Part shown: one piece after another, positions 1 through 12,102 of the stretch
Layout of the letters: each line of letters opens with the position of its first letter
Numbering within the stretch: position 1 is the first letter of the stretch
NCBI GenBank assembly: GCA_949358305.1
Contig: OX442315.1
Coordinates: 19,930,427 to 19,990,426, forward strand
Length of the DNA stretch: 60,000 nucleotides
Direction: 5' to 3'
From: Strigamia acuminata
Taxonomy: Eukaryota; Arthropoda; Chilopoda; Geophilomorpha; Linotaeniidae
Program-made: the position numbers and the translations under genes
The notes under the pieces: model-generated
What the model was told of the DNA's origin: nothing
The model's input: the letters and a program-made list of their open reading frames with translations, nothing else
Database searches by the model: none

Positions 1-305
1 GAATCTTCTTGTAGATTTTTTCAATCAACATTTTTTGTGTTTCTTTTAAACAGGATTATGTGATTTCAATTCAATTTTTTGAGGATTAAATATTTTCTAG
101 TGTAAATTTTGTTTTGTTTTATATTTGCACGAAAATTAATCGTGCAGCTACATTTTTTCCATTTATTTCCAACACTTTTTTCAATTATAAAAAAATAATT
201 AAATTTGGGCAGCCGTGTACGAGTCTTAATACTTTGAGTCTTAATAATGTATAAATTTCTATTTGTTTGTGCAACATATTGTAAGAAAGACTGGGATAAT
301 CTTAC

Positions 306-373
306 CTGATTGCTGAAGTGGTAACAACTGAGATTAAAGTGAGTAAACATCGTATCCACGCGTGACATGACAT
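306..373 (-). CDS. Signal-peptide first exon of a secreted protein, gene continues off the left edge
   Basis: The minus strand has an ATG at 373-371 followed by 22 codons that read as a signal peptide, MSCHAWIRCLLTLISVVTTS then Ala-Ile. The exon stops at a strong donor, CAG|GTAAGAT, with the intron starting at 305, and ends in phase 2. The rest of the gene would lie left of the window. An ATG further upstream is in frame (about 18 codons earlier), but only the ATG at 373 puts the hydrophobic core near the N-terminus. The layout, a tiny signal-peptide exon followed by an intron, matches the two chitin-binding genes downstream on the same strand, so this may be another member of that group. That is inference: no mature domain is visible. 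Positions 1-305 would be intron, and I see nothing else there. Confidence 0.45.
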
Positions 374-573
374 GGCGGTTGAAGGAAGTCGAGCGAGGAT
401 CGCCTTCGGAGGAAGAGGAGGCATCAGAACTGCTCTTGGCTTGGATTTGAGCGCGTACCCGATGCGTCTCTCGATTCGATCGTCACATGCCTCTTTCTCC
501 AAAATCTCTCTGCAGGTGGCGCTTGAAACACACACATACTCACGCACACAATCTCACACACTCACAACGCGTT

Positions 574-2446
574 GGATGGGTTTTAAATGTTTAGATATTT
601 CAACATGTGCCAAGTCGTTTTTCCAACGACACACTGGAGATTCTCTTGCTTTTCAATACTTTTACTCATTCTCAGAATTTTATGATATAATGAATTCTTA
701 TATTTTTATGTTTTTGCTTGTTAGAGCTTGCTCATTTCTGGAAAACTATGAAAAGTATTACACGTGAGAGTATTAAAACGCCAGTGCGGTAGAAAATTGC
801 CGTGGTTTATTGATATTGTATGCGAATTCTTGGGAAAATTGACATTCAGATTCATTTAACTAAGCATAAATTTGTAGATATTGATCTTTGACTTTAAATT
901 TCCATGTGACTTTACCGTGGCAGCGTAAATACATGTTATTAAAATTTATTAAATCAGATTTCCGTGATGAAATATATATATTGCATGATGCTCGTTTGGA
1001 AAATTGATTACAGCTACGCTGTCTGTTTTACAACTCCTGGAAAAATGTGTCAGATATGTTTTACCAGGTTTGAGCTAATTTTTGTTTAAAGAAAAAAGAT
1101 TGAGATACGTTTTTTTTTGTTTTAAAAATTAAAATATTGGAATATAAATTTATTAAAGGTTGGAAATAGTGTGTGATATTATAAATATTCTTCAGAGTGA
1201 TTTTGTACCGTGAAATGGAAAGAAACGAAATGAAATGAAATGAAATGTCATCTTGACTATTTTCTATTCTAAAAAAATTATGGTGTGGGTCTGTTTTTTT
1301 ATCACTAGGCACTGGAACTCTTGGCATCGTGAATAAATACCGGTAGGACAGTAAATTCTGAGATGTACATGCAATCCTGACGCATAAAATATTCATGCTA
1401 GATTCGGTTGGTTACGACTAAATTAGGTTAGCGTGAACATTTTATATGATCAGGATAATTTATTGACATGCTGGACACATTTGTTCTGCCACTATCACAT
1501 AAAAGCTTAGTAACTCAAACAAATTTTGTCTAGTCTATGAAATATTTCATGTAGTACGATCTGAAATTCTTGGAAATTGTACACTTGATACCAAAATTGA
1601 GGTGGTTTCTATTCTAGGATAGATGGGGAACACAATTCTACATAGATAAGCTTACATGTTTCAAGGGAATGACTTCTTTTTTTACTCAAAAAAAAGTTTT
1701 AGCATGTTGGTATTTATTTATGTAAATTTATATATTTATGAGAATGTAAGCTGTTGGTTTTATTAAAATTAGTTTTTACCTTTTAAAATATTAATTAAAT
1801 TTTCAGTTGTTAGGACTTTTATTAATGCAGTAGCCATTTTTTGTGTAACCATACATATGAAGAAAGAAAGCTTTTCAACCTTGCTGTCCTCATCAGGGTT
1901 CATGTGTTACTGCTGCAGTGCTTACAGCTTTTCGACCTGTAAAAAGCAAACTCTGAAGAGTCCCGCTAAGTTAACAAGCAGTTTAATTTTCAAACAACTA
2001 AACTAACCCAATAAGCAGAACAAAATGTAATAAAATTCGCAACTAGCATTACTATATGTAAATTTGGTGTTTGGTTTGGTTTGCTATCAAGCTACAGCTG
2101 TGTAAAACAGCCAACATGCAAACTGCGCAGCGTACACAATAAGCATCAAATTTGAGAGACGTGCTACACGACTATGCTTTATTGCAGAGTTTTATCGAGT
2201 TTTATGTAGCATTACAGCAGCATGTAACTTTGTGCAATATTTTATAAATGTAATCTTACATTAAATAACAGTTAAAAGGCAATGAAACTTTCAATCTCTG
2301 AGCATCTTCCAATAAGTACTACATTTACAATTTGCATTCAAAAATAAAACTGACTTTAAACTGTTTGGCATTATTGCATGCTGTTACACTGCCTGTGGAA
2401 CTATGATTGTCATTTAGTGGTTTGGCATTTTTGCTTATGGAATTTT
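574..2446. other. AT-rich stretch, no gene recognised
   Basis: Open frames here are short, start at non-ATG codons or have no family resemblance. Small tandem runs occur, for example repeated GAAAT units near 1218-1245. I see no RNA gene or repeat boundary. Confidence 0.4.
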
Positions 2447-2575
2447 GTGGCGCAGTGGCAGATGGTCTGTGCTTGACCAATTTGGCTAATTGGGTGAGAG
2501 GACAAGGGGAAATTCATCGTTCTGGTGATTAAAGTGTGGAACGAAACCGGAATTCAAGTCAACAATATTTCACTT
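2447..2575 (+). repeat. Possible tRNA-derived SINE fragment
   Basis: TGGCGCAGTGG near 2449 fits the Pol III A-box consensus TRGYNNARNNG as found in tRNA-Arg-like sequences. About 80 nt downstream, GGAACGAAACC weakly resembles a B box (GGTTCGANTCC). No second copy exists in the window, and I see neither target duplications nor a poly-A tail, so this is only a candidate. Confidence 0.2.
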
Positions 2576-5328
2576 TATTTTAGCCAAAACCGAGAGGTCT
2601 GATTGAAGTTTGGAAATTGATTTTCGAGTTTCTTATTAAATTCCAAAGAATTTAGCAATAAACTATTGCTATGTTAAAAATGTTGGTTTTTGTGTATGTA
2701 GTTCCATGTGTTGTAAAAACTCCCTTCAAGAATCAACTTGCTTCTGCTTCTGCAATTTTAAAGAACTAAAGCTACATTAAAGCTACTGTACAATATACTT
2801 TTATTTTTTTTGAAGAAATAGTCTAATTTTGGAGACTTTAAAATTGCAATTAGAATTGGCCTTGCAGTTACACATCAACACATTACTAGTAGTAATTGCC
2901 AATACCTTATACTTTAAAACCACCCATCTAGACTCGATTTACGTCGATGAGAAAAACTATTTGACACAATTGTTTGTCTTTGGTGGCGGATCTGCTAAGC
3001 AATTTGAAGTCGTAAGGAACTAAGGATTTGCGTTTTCTTAGAAGTGCAGATGGTTTTTGTGAAACGTTTCCAGTGAAGCGAAAACATATGATTGTTCCTG
3101 AGTTTTTCTTCCCTTCCTGGTTGGTATTCTACTAGGAGCAACTTACTCGGTGCTAAATAAATTGAGGATTTGTCCTTAGCAAGGGCAACTCACGCGAAGG
3201 TTCAAATTTACAGCTACAATAGGTACAAGGGGCACTTCCTCGCCCCGGACCTCCCAAACAATTAAAACTTTTACAAAGACGTTGGTTTATAGATTGCTGT
3301 TAAAATTGATCTCGGGACTCAAAAGCGGGCCTGATTTATTGTCAATCACAAATTTAGACAACATACTATTGTTGGCAGGTGTTCCCCCTTTAAATTGTTT
3401 TTAATCGAGGCCCTTCAACTTTAAATCTCGCTCTGTATTATAACTCAATCCAGCACGATGCACTCTAAGACATATGTGGGTGCATGAAACCATTTGAAAA
3501 TGTTTTCCTGCATTTTAGTACGTGAAAACTGGCAGGTGTCTTGAGTAAACATTTTTACTTACTGAAATACATCATCGAACACGCTTCGAATATTTTTTAT
3601 GAATTAGTTTTGAATTACTTGTACAAGTATTAAATTCAATTAGCTTATTCTTTTAAGTTGTTATCATGTCAGAATCAAATCTCTGAGAAAATTTGAAAGG
3701 ATGTTTCTAAGAATCCGCTTTTCTTAATGACTAATCTGAACATTTTCTATGATTGATGGCATTAAATTTAATGCAAATGAGATGTACAAAAGTGAGTCTT
3801 AATTTTTAATCCAAAATAATCTGGATAATTTGTAGCTTCAAATATAAGACGTAAATTGTTATTGAAATGTCTAATTTACTTGTACTACATCCTTTAATTT
3901 GATAATGGGGAAACAAAAGAAGCTTTAAGGAGACGGAGAGAGTTTTTAATACCTACCTTTACTGTCACACAGTACGCTACAGAATTCATTCTAACTTCAT
4001 ATATGATGGACATGTTGAAGTTGAAGAATGTTTAGTTGGCTGGCCAGCGGCCAATTTTCTACACATTGAAAAAAGGGTCCAGTAAGCGCAGATGATGAAT
4101 GACAGCGTCAAGGAATTTACTTAAATATGATTAATGCATTCCTTAATTTATTATGCAGTTAGTATTTGCGTATAAACTTGGTTTGTGTATATTAAAATTA
4201 TTTATTTATGTCATTGAGCATTAGTATAATTTAGAGTAGACGATTGTTAATTATATTCTCACCATACCGGTAACGACCAGAATTGAAATCTTCTTGCAAA
4301 TTATTCGCTCTGACACGGCATTAATTGCATTAAAATGCAAATTTTAAAAATATTTTCAACATTTTTTCTATAAACTTCACATTCTTGGTGGTCCTTTCTT
4401 TGCTTTCTTTGCTTTTCTCAAAACTTCTCACATTCTACAATTATCAATGTTTTCTCTTGGTTAGTCATATTAAAATATGCATCCGCGTTTAAATCTTGAA
4501 TGTTAGAAATGTATGACTTATGTTGACAGTCAAGCTGCATTTCAGACAAAAGTTGCTAAACTCGTTGAAATACATTTCTAACACAATTTTCTTACAAAAA
4601 TCATGTAAAACGAATGACAACATGAAACATGAAACATGAAATACAATATTTATAAGACTTTATAAAACTCACTTGTTTTAGTTTATAGTTTTATGTCCTT
4701 TAAGGATCAAATATCAAAATTCATAATGTACTAATTAGCACTTAATTGTAGCTTTTAATAGTTCCTTATCAATTTATCGATTTTTTTTTTTGCAACATCA
4801 AAAAATACAAGCGGCCCAATACATATGGGTTCGGGTTCGGGTAGTAGTTGTATAGTTGTCGTTATTGAAGATGACGTTATTAATTATTATATTTCTTTTC
4901 ACAGCCGCCTCTTTTATCCCCTTTTTTTATACTTCTTGGGCTTCTTGACATACAATAGTTGCACCTTCACCTTCATCTTTGTAGTCATTATCGAAATCCT
5001 CAGACTTGTGGAGGCATTGTGGTGCATCTTTAAAGTAACTTAGGACTCGTTGAGGTCGTAGTTTAAAGCATTATTCCTGTCAAAATGCGCTTCTGATGAC
5101 GACGTGCGATTCACATTATTGACAAAGCGACACGTGAAAGTATTTTGGGCGAAGAGAGTGTAATCATATTCTGATAGTGAAATAACTTAAAAATAAAAAT
5201 TAAGCAGTTAATTATATACTACGATATTCGAAGCCATTAATCATGTGCTCATTTGACAGTGGTGCTCTACACTCGCATCGTGTCTATCGGCGCAATCGAA
5301 GGTTATTATTTCGGGAACTGCTACGTAG
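2576..5328. other. AT-rich stretch, no gene recognised
   Basis: No open frame with a recognisable domain. A roughly 50-codon acidic minus-strand frame near 4930-5070 (containing SEDFDNDYKDEGEG) is open, but it has no start, no clear splice site and no homology I can name. A GAAACAT triplet run lies near 4623-4640. Confidence 0.4.
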
Positions 5329-5368
5329 AACGGATTCGACCTTTCCACGTAGACAGGTCGAATCCGTT
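5329..5368. repeat. Perfect 14-bp inverted repeat (hairpin)
   Basis: AACGGATTCGACCT at 5329-5342 is the exact reverse complement of AGGTCGAATCCGTT at 5355-5368, with a 12-nt loop. The flanks do not extend the pairing, so the stem is too short for a typical pri-miRNA. The palindrome CTACGTAG lies immediately to the left. Confidence 0.6.
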
Positions 5369-7305
5369 TAATTCTCTCGGCAAATTAGGATCGAAGTAGT
5401 AATCTTTTCGCGGGTCTCTGGTAAGCCGAGAGTCTAGAGTCGGCTCGATTGGATAGTCTGAGTCCTATACGATATAAATTGTCAAGTTAATTTAATTCAG
5501 CAACACTTCTCATTTGGGATTGAAAATGGACAAATGGATTTAAAACGTCTCAATATACTTGGGCTTTAGTCCTAATTAATATATTTGAATTTTTTTTTTT
5601 TTTTTTCAAAAAGAAAAGATTTAAGTTCGTTTATTTCTCACGTGTTTTCTGATGGTTCTACAGTAGGGAGTTTTGATACTTTGTTTTTTTACGGTTGGTT
5701 GTGTAACAGGTGTCGGATGAACGTGGGAGAGATGTAGGCGGATTTGGTGGAGTCGGGGCGTTGATGGCGTCAGTTTATCCACTTTAGTTGGAGTTGGTGG
5801 TGTGAAATTACGTGGTTTTGTAGGTGCAGTCGGTTGTCTGTGTCTGTGCAATTCGTCTCCGGGGTGCAGCTTTAGTCGTTCTTGAAGGTGGTAATAATTT
5901 TGAACCAATTCTTAATTCGCTACAAAATTATTATTATTTTTTTAAAATGACTTTGACTGAATAAAAATATTAACGATGCAAGAACTTATAATGCTTAATT
6001 ACTACGTACATTTTAGTCATCTAAATTTCGTGTTTTTAACTTTGTAGCTCAATGTATTTGTATTAATTACTGTTCTAGAAGCAACTGAACCCAGTCATGC
6101 CATTTGATGCCATTTATATTACTCTTCTGGGGGAACTGAAATAAATGCGTTACGTATATAGGGTATGCAAAAATAAATTTTTCTCTTAGCAGACTTTCAC
6201 AATCACGAAAACTCTGAGTTTCAAGTGATAAATTATTCATACCACTAAAAGTTCTGAAAGAAATTTATGTTTTTCTATAATTTTATTTTTTTTTAACTGT
6301 CATGCAAATTGTGTCATTTCATTTTGTTTTATTCAACTAACTTACTGTAGTTTGGGACATAAATTTAAAGCGGGAAAAACTCACTTAGGGTCACATCTGG
6401 TTTTGATTTTAATAGCACTACCGTGGTCACATGTTAAAGGTCTCAAAAGAATTTATTTTATCAGAGATATTACATTTCTTGTCAGATGGACTTTTACTAA
6501 TTTATACGTGACATTTATCACGCGTGACTTGGATGTTGGTGTCCTTGTTACACGAGCTACTTATCTTCTAAACAGTATAAGCCTCTAATTTTACAATTAG
6601 CTGACTTGGCGAAGGTTTGGGAAATTTCATTTTGATATTTTTTTTTCCTTTAACTTTTTTGTGGGGCTTTTCTTTCCCTATTACGTATTAATGGTTGGTT
6701 TCAGCCATTACATTGCTTCACTGCGCAGCAATTGTGGAACTTATTTCGAGATGACATTTCAAATATCGACTTATGACCTGTACGAGGCCAACTTCACTTT
6801 TTTTGTGAGATGGGACGCACGTGCAAAGAAAGCGAAAAGGGGGCGCGGAAAGAAGTAAAGATGGGGGTCAAATAGAGAATATTTAGGTCGAGCTAGGTCG
6901 TATGAATGTCGGAAGGGAGGACAGTTTTAGAAAAAGTAATATTAATGACCCGCCCTGAAAGAAAATAAAATATTCTCACTTGACAAGAAAGTTCATTGAA
7001 AGAGAATGGCAGGACGCCGTTCTTTTTTCATTACTATTTATTGCCTGGTAGCAAAACTAAGAGAGAAGTTCAAGTGTTAATAAACTTTTTATCTCAATGT
7101 CTGCACACATTTTTTGATGAATAGTCTACATATTAGGTGAATGACATTTTTTTTAAATATTCAATTGCAAAATAATGAACCATTTACATCAAGTCAATGC
7201 ACAAACTCATTAGACGCAAATTACTCACTTATAAATAGCTTTAGGTTTCAAATTAGTTTGTTTGCGCTCACTATAATGGCCAAATGAAAGTGAAACGCAC
7301 CTAGC
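5369..7305. other. AT-rich stretch, no gene recognised
   Basis: A proline/threonine-rich minus-strand frame of 95 codons lies at 5621-5908, but it has no supporting splice sites or family match. Other frames look like noise. Confidence 0.35.
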
Positions 7306-7733
7306 TATACTCGATGCACTCAAAAAGGCACCTTACAATCTGTACTCCCATTGGTCGAGCCAGTTTACTGGTGTAGTGATCCGGAAAAGTAGACCCAAAC
7401 ACCAGAATTGCATTACAATGTACAGACATTGTAATCGATTGCCTAGGCAACGGCCTAAAATTCAAACTTCCAGACGATGTAAGCAATAAACACAACAAAC
7501 ATGAGTTTGACATTTTTTAAGGTGTGAAACTTCATTTTAATGATGGAAATAACATTTTTTATTAAATAAAATCAAAATAACATAAACTAAAGTAGTCATA
7601 ACAATCACAACAACAAATAAAAAACAAAACTACTTCTCCTAGTAGTAGTATACAGTCTTGAGTTAGTAGTAAACTGGCTCGACCAATGGGAGTACAGATT
7701 GTGAGGTGCCTTTTTGAGTGCAACTCGAGTATA
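7306..7733. mobile_element. MITE-like DNA element with 64/66-bp terminal inverted repeats
   Basis: The left arm (7306-7369) and the reverse complement of the right arm (7733-7668) match along their whole length except for one 2-nt indel and one substitution. Both begin TATACTCGA and share TGCACTCAAAAAGGCACC near the outer end. About 300 bp of AT-rich sequence without a transposase lies between them. TATA at both outer edges could be a TA-rich target duplication with the element proper starting at CTCGA; because TATA is palindromic this is ambiguous. The structure fits a non-autonomous DNA transposon. The superfamily cannot be assigned from one copy. Confidence 0.75.
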
Positions 7734-7984
7734 CAATAGACGAAGCAAATTTTCAGGTGTTTTTATTTTTCGGGGCTGGAGGAACGGTCTGTGCCCCTAC
7801 TCTTTGCTTTGCTTTTTTCCCTTCAGTCCTCTTACTTACATCGAATAAAATTCTTTACCTTTCTTGTGTAAGTATATGTGAACAGCGAGCTATTTGACTT
7901 TAAATGGTTGACTGTGATGTGTGCTTTCAGCTACTCTTGCTTGACTGCTCGTTCCATATCCGTGACCTGTATTGACATCAAGGA

Positions 7985-8440
7985 ACGTGTTGGTTGATGC
8001 CCTTTCACGCTTTGGTCGATGTAATATAATCCGTTTCGCCTCTTCTTTGCCGAATACTCAACTTGTCCTTCCGGATTTATAATTTCTGCGACTTTGTCAT
8101 TGAACAATACTTTGTATTGTATCCTTTTTCGGTGATCTTCCCGACAGACAGCAAATTTGTTCGAAAATCCCGCACAAGCAGCGTTTCTCTTAAGTTTAAA
8201 TTTACAATTCCGTTCTCACTTTTGACAAGTATTTTGGCTGTTTGTTTTTCGTTAATTTTCGTTTCCGAGTTACTTGCCAATTTCAGTTTTTGGTTTTTAA
8301 GGAATTCTTTTTTTTTTAAATGTTGATTCGTTCGAACACGCGTGTGAATTTGCTCCGCCGTCCAAACACCATTTTTCCGACCTTGGTTTCTCGCTTTTTA
8401 ACGTCGTTTTGTTTCTTTCGCAGTAAACCGCATAGTAACT
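7985..8440 (-). pseudogene. Decayed Ty1/copia retrotransposon fragment (protease to pre-integrase region)
   Basis: Minus-strand translation shows, in the order expected of a copia polyprotein: WCLDGGANSHACSNESTF near 8376-8318, resembling the copia protease active-site region (usual pattern D-S/T-G-A-x-x-H); then RETLLVRDF and NLLSVGKITEKGY within 8280-8077, matching the VLYVP...NLLSVSKLxxxGY pattern that follows the protease; then NGLYYIDQ near 8030-8005, matching the GAG-pre-integrase entry motif. The blocks are not in one continuous frame. No LTRs, reverse transcriptase or integrase core are visible, so this is an old, truncated copy. A plus-strand stretch resembling an RNase H tail (VDALSR) overlaps it and is judged a coincidence. 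Confidence 0.7.
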
Positions 8441-10378
8441 TGAACGTATGACTCTTAACGTGCTTTCGTGCTTGTTTTAACTCCAGCAGTTTGCTGCCCG
8501 TTTTGACAGGTGAGCTTAAGAATTGTTGGAGTTGAGAAGTACAAAATGGAGCAAAACGTGGGGTTACTATAGGTTTTATAAGCCCATTCTATAAATAACA
8601 GAAATTTAATTAAAATAACCTTGAATTTATGAAGACAAATTTCTACTTGTTTATTTTGCAGTTTAAGATCATTAATTATTAATAAGCTGCAATTACTCTC
8701 GTGTTAAGAAAATCACATCACCACTAGTGAAACCGAAGTTTGATTTTAGATCGGCTAATTTTTCAATATTTTTTCTGAATTTAATCTGTTGGCACAAAAA
8801 TACGTACGAAAGATTGTTAAATGATTTTAATTTTAATTATTTATTATATTTTTATCTTACCTTTCCCTCTTGCATCCTCAGTATACACTCCAGGATATTA
8901 AGAGGCATTTCTTTAGTTGAATCTATTACAGTTCCACTGTATATTTGAAACGTGGAATTAAAATCATGTTTTCTTTCTTGAGAGATTGAATGAAATCCAG
9001 AAACCACAAAGGAAAGGAAGAGGATGATAATTTAACTTTTGTGATGTAATTTTTAGGAATAAATGTTAAACTATTTTATATAACGTTGGGAATTAAACTA
9101 AAAAGTTTACCCAAGTTTAGCCACAATCCATTTAATTAACTCTTCTATTGTGTCAAGAAATCTTACACCATTTGTTATCATTAATATTAGTCCTAAATGA
9201 AAAATGAAACAATAATAAAATAGCATATTATTGAAAACAAAGATTAGGTGACTAAATTTGTCATTGTAAAAACAATTGTTGTTTTATTTCATCATTTTAT
9301 TCCAACATCGCAATTGGCAAATGACTTGTCAATTGCCCACTATGGCTACGTTACAATACTTGCATTGCAGCGAAGCACGTGTGCCCCCTTTTGAGATTCT
9401 TCGTATTTATGTGGTTCAATTTTTGATTTTTGATTTTTACGTGTAAAATAACTTTTTACTTGTAACTGCTCTTTATTCGACGTTAGTTTTGTCATAAAAA
9501 ATTCAATCAAACAGAAAAACTACCGGTAAACTTATTTATAACGCCCATTTTAATTTAATCTTCATTTTATATTCTATTATGAAATGCATAATTTATTTAG
9601 AAGGGAATACTTTTGAATGGTGTTAATTACTTTTTCTTGTTTTTATTACTTCTATTGGATTGTATTGGTAAAATTATATTTTTGTTTTTTTTAATATTTG
9701 GATGATTTGGTTTTATTTGCGCATTTCGAGTAAATAAAAACTCATTTTCCGCTTGGTCAGAGAGAAATTTGATTTGGTAATTGCATTGATTTGATAGATG
9801 ATAGAACAGAAGAATAATAAGTGAGACGCAGACAGTGTACTGTAAAAATCTGTTGGGAAATATATGTTTTTAGAATTGAAAATTAAGTTTGCATGCTTGT
9901 TTTTTTATTTAACTATTTGCCAGCTCTTGAAATTTCAAGAAATATGTTGTGCACCTAGCAACTTCTGGTCAACTTCATGCAAAAATGTAAAAATAATAAT
10001 AACAAAATAGCCACTCAGAATTGACTTATTTTGAATTTATATTTAGATAGAACGGACAATTGAAAAACTAAATAAAAATTGTTTTGGTGTTCTTTGATTT
10101 TTGAAAATATTCTTCACGAATTGATCATTTTATTTTTTTATTTTTTCTATTTGTTTTGGTTCATAGTTCTTCTACTTAGCCACAGATGTAGACACTGTTG
10201 TTGTTTTGCTTTTGTCACTAATTGATTTACAGATTTTACAGATTTACACAAGGATTTCTACGATTTAGGTTGAGCGAGGTACTGCTGCAATCTAGCGAGC
10301 GATTTACTAATTTAATGCTCGCGACGAGGCCAGTGGTTTACCGCACTCTTTCGATTGGTGAAAAACGTGAATGAAAGT
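8441..10378. other. AT-rich stretch, no gene recognised
   Basis: No coding exon or RNA gene recognised. Short TTTTGATTTTTGA repeats occur near 9420. The 3' end of the chitin-binding gene to the right probably lies near 10380. Confidence 0.4.
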
Positions 10379-10384
10379 TTTATT
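10379..10384 (-). terminator. Candidate polyadenylation signal AATAAA
   Basis: TTTATT on the plus strand reads AATAAA on the minus strand, about 250 nt downstream of the stop codon of the 172-aa chitin-binding gene. AT-rich DNA produces many such hexamers, so the assignment is positional only. Confidence 0.3.
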
Positions 10385-10630
10385 GAAATAAATATTATTG
10401 ATAAAACCATTTAAATATAAAACGTAAAAAATATTTAATCGTTCATGTACAAAATAATTAATTCATTTCTTACAAAAGGTAATTTTCTCGGTAATTTAAT
10501 TTTCAAGATTTAGGTTCAAAGTCAAGTGGCTCCATCTATTGGCTATCTCAACTACCTGCTACCTGAGGATTATTGACAAACTAATGAAAATATTGCAACT
10601 AAAAAACCTTTTCCCCTTTTCTTTTTTTCC

Positions 10631-11951
10631 TTAAATTCTATTCGGTGATAATGGTTCATCAGTTATCAAAAATACACGCGCATTTTCATGTGCATCTATT
10701 TCAGCATCGTTGCAATCATAATTGTACCAATGATCGCAAACAAAATTCTTCTGATTGAAAACGGTTCCTTTGCCACATAGAAAACCATAACGTCTTCCAT
10801 CATAAAGGCATCGATGGTAAACCTAATTTCATTAAAAAAGCAAATTTGTCAATACACATTTTTATTTTTTTTATTTTTTTGTCAAATTGGATTTGAAATT
10901 TGATTCTTGTTTCGTGTCACGTTACTGAATTTCTTAAGGAATATTGATATTTACCTGACATCCGGCTTGAGGGTCAGCGTAGAATCCTGGAATTCGATTT
11001 CGGCATGAGAAACGCAAGCTTCTCGGTATTGAGGTTAAGTTTGGAGGTACTTCAACTTCTTCCTCCTCCTCTTCTTCTTGGATTTCAATCTGAGCTGTCG
11101 AAGGCACTGACAATTGCGTCACTACCGGAAACGGTATATCAGATGATTGGGATTGTCGATCCTGCTGCAGGTGCACGCCATAACATTTGTATAAACAAGT
11201 ATAATATTTATAATAAGCAATTGTTCTTTATGCCACACAGTATCGTGACTTGCTATTGTATATACTTGAAAGTTTTGAGGTGGGGTTCTTCCATTGAGTG
11301 CAAATCTGGGGACTCCAAATGTCTCTACACCTGTAAAATTTTAAATCCACCAAGAAAAATTTCGAATTTTAATAGGTGCTATTATTATGATGAGTTTGCG
11401 GACGTTATTGTCATTTCGTTTTACGATGTCGTCGAACTCGGCGAAGAAACGAAACGAACGTCACACAAATTTAAAGAGTTTAAAGGTTAATTTTGCTCAA
11501 TGTAATGACACTAAAGTTACATCATTATGAGCTGGTGGTTTCTGAGCGGACTCCTGGTCATTCAATGTTAATTTTTTTTTTAAATTTATAAAACATTTAC
11601 AAGTTGGTTAGAGGTTTCTGCAAATTTATTTTCTCCACCCATAAAACAAATAGCACTACCACAAGTGCCCCTATCCACTACACAGCCCACTACTTGTTTA
11701 TTATTCTGAAAGATGCTGCTAGAATTTCCTATTTCCAGTCTAAAAAAGTTTTCATGAAAATCATAAAATTTTATTATTCTGGACATTAAAATTAAAAATT
11801 TATAATGTCCGCTATTGAAACTGGAGTTAGAATTTTAAAACGAAATGTTATTGATCAGGCGATCACATATAGGAGCGAATAAAAAGAGTAAATACTTACA
11901 TAAAACGATGCAGGCGTAGAATAATACAAATATTGGAGTTGAAGATTTCAT
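10631..11951 (-). CDS. Small secreted protein with one chitin-binding type-2 domain (CPAP1-like), 172 aa
   Basis: Four minus-strand exons join in phase: 11951-11900, 11330-11266, 11164-10955 and 10822-10631 (stop TAA). Exon 1 encodes a signal peptide (MKSSTPIFVLFYACIVL) and ends at GTAAGTA. Exons 3 and 4 form one ChtBD2/peritrophin-A domain, about residues 93-146, with all six cysteines and the aromatic residues of the fold (GFYADP, CDHWYNYDC). A glutamate-rich linker precedes it. A single domain in a small secreted protein fits the CPAP1 family (cuticular proteins analogous to peritrophins), which bind chitin in the cuticle or tracheal matrix; the role is inferred from the family. Exon 3 has a tandem CAG|CAG acceptor, so a one-residue variant (start at 11161) is possible. 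A 5'-UTR intron is likely (donor at 12022, acceptor just before the ATG). The domain is certain; exon 2 rests on splice signals and phase. Confidence 0.85.
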
Positions 11952-12094
11952 ATTCTGTACTTGTAAAACAGTATGAATAGAGTAATTGAGACATTTTTGG
12001 ATACGATTGATGAAGAACTTACGTACTAGTAGTTTAGACAGTGTTGTCTTCAACCTGGGTCTTGAATTGTGCTGGGTGCCCCTCGGTCTCTCGT

Positions 12095-12102
12095 CTTTTA
12101 TA
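12095..12102 (-). promoter_or_regulatory. TATA box (TATAAAAG) of the 172-aa chitin-binding gene
   Basis: The minus strand reads GGAATATAAAAGACG. This is about 70 nt upstream of a strong 5'-UTR donor (GTAAGT at 12022) that would splice to the acceptor immediately before the ATG at 11951. Position and sequence fit a core promoter. Confidence 0.6.

Noticed and set aside
7960-8025. Plus-strand Gypsy RNase H tail (NVLVDALSRF)
   Set aside because: Short and isolated. The minus strand over the same region carries several ordered copia motifs.
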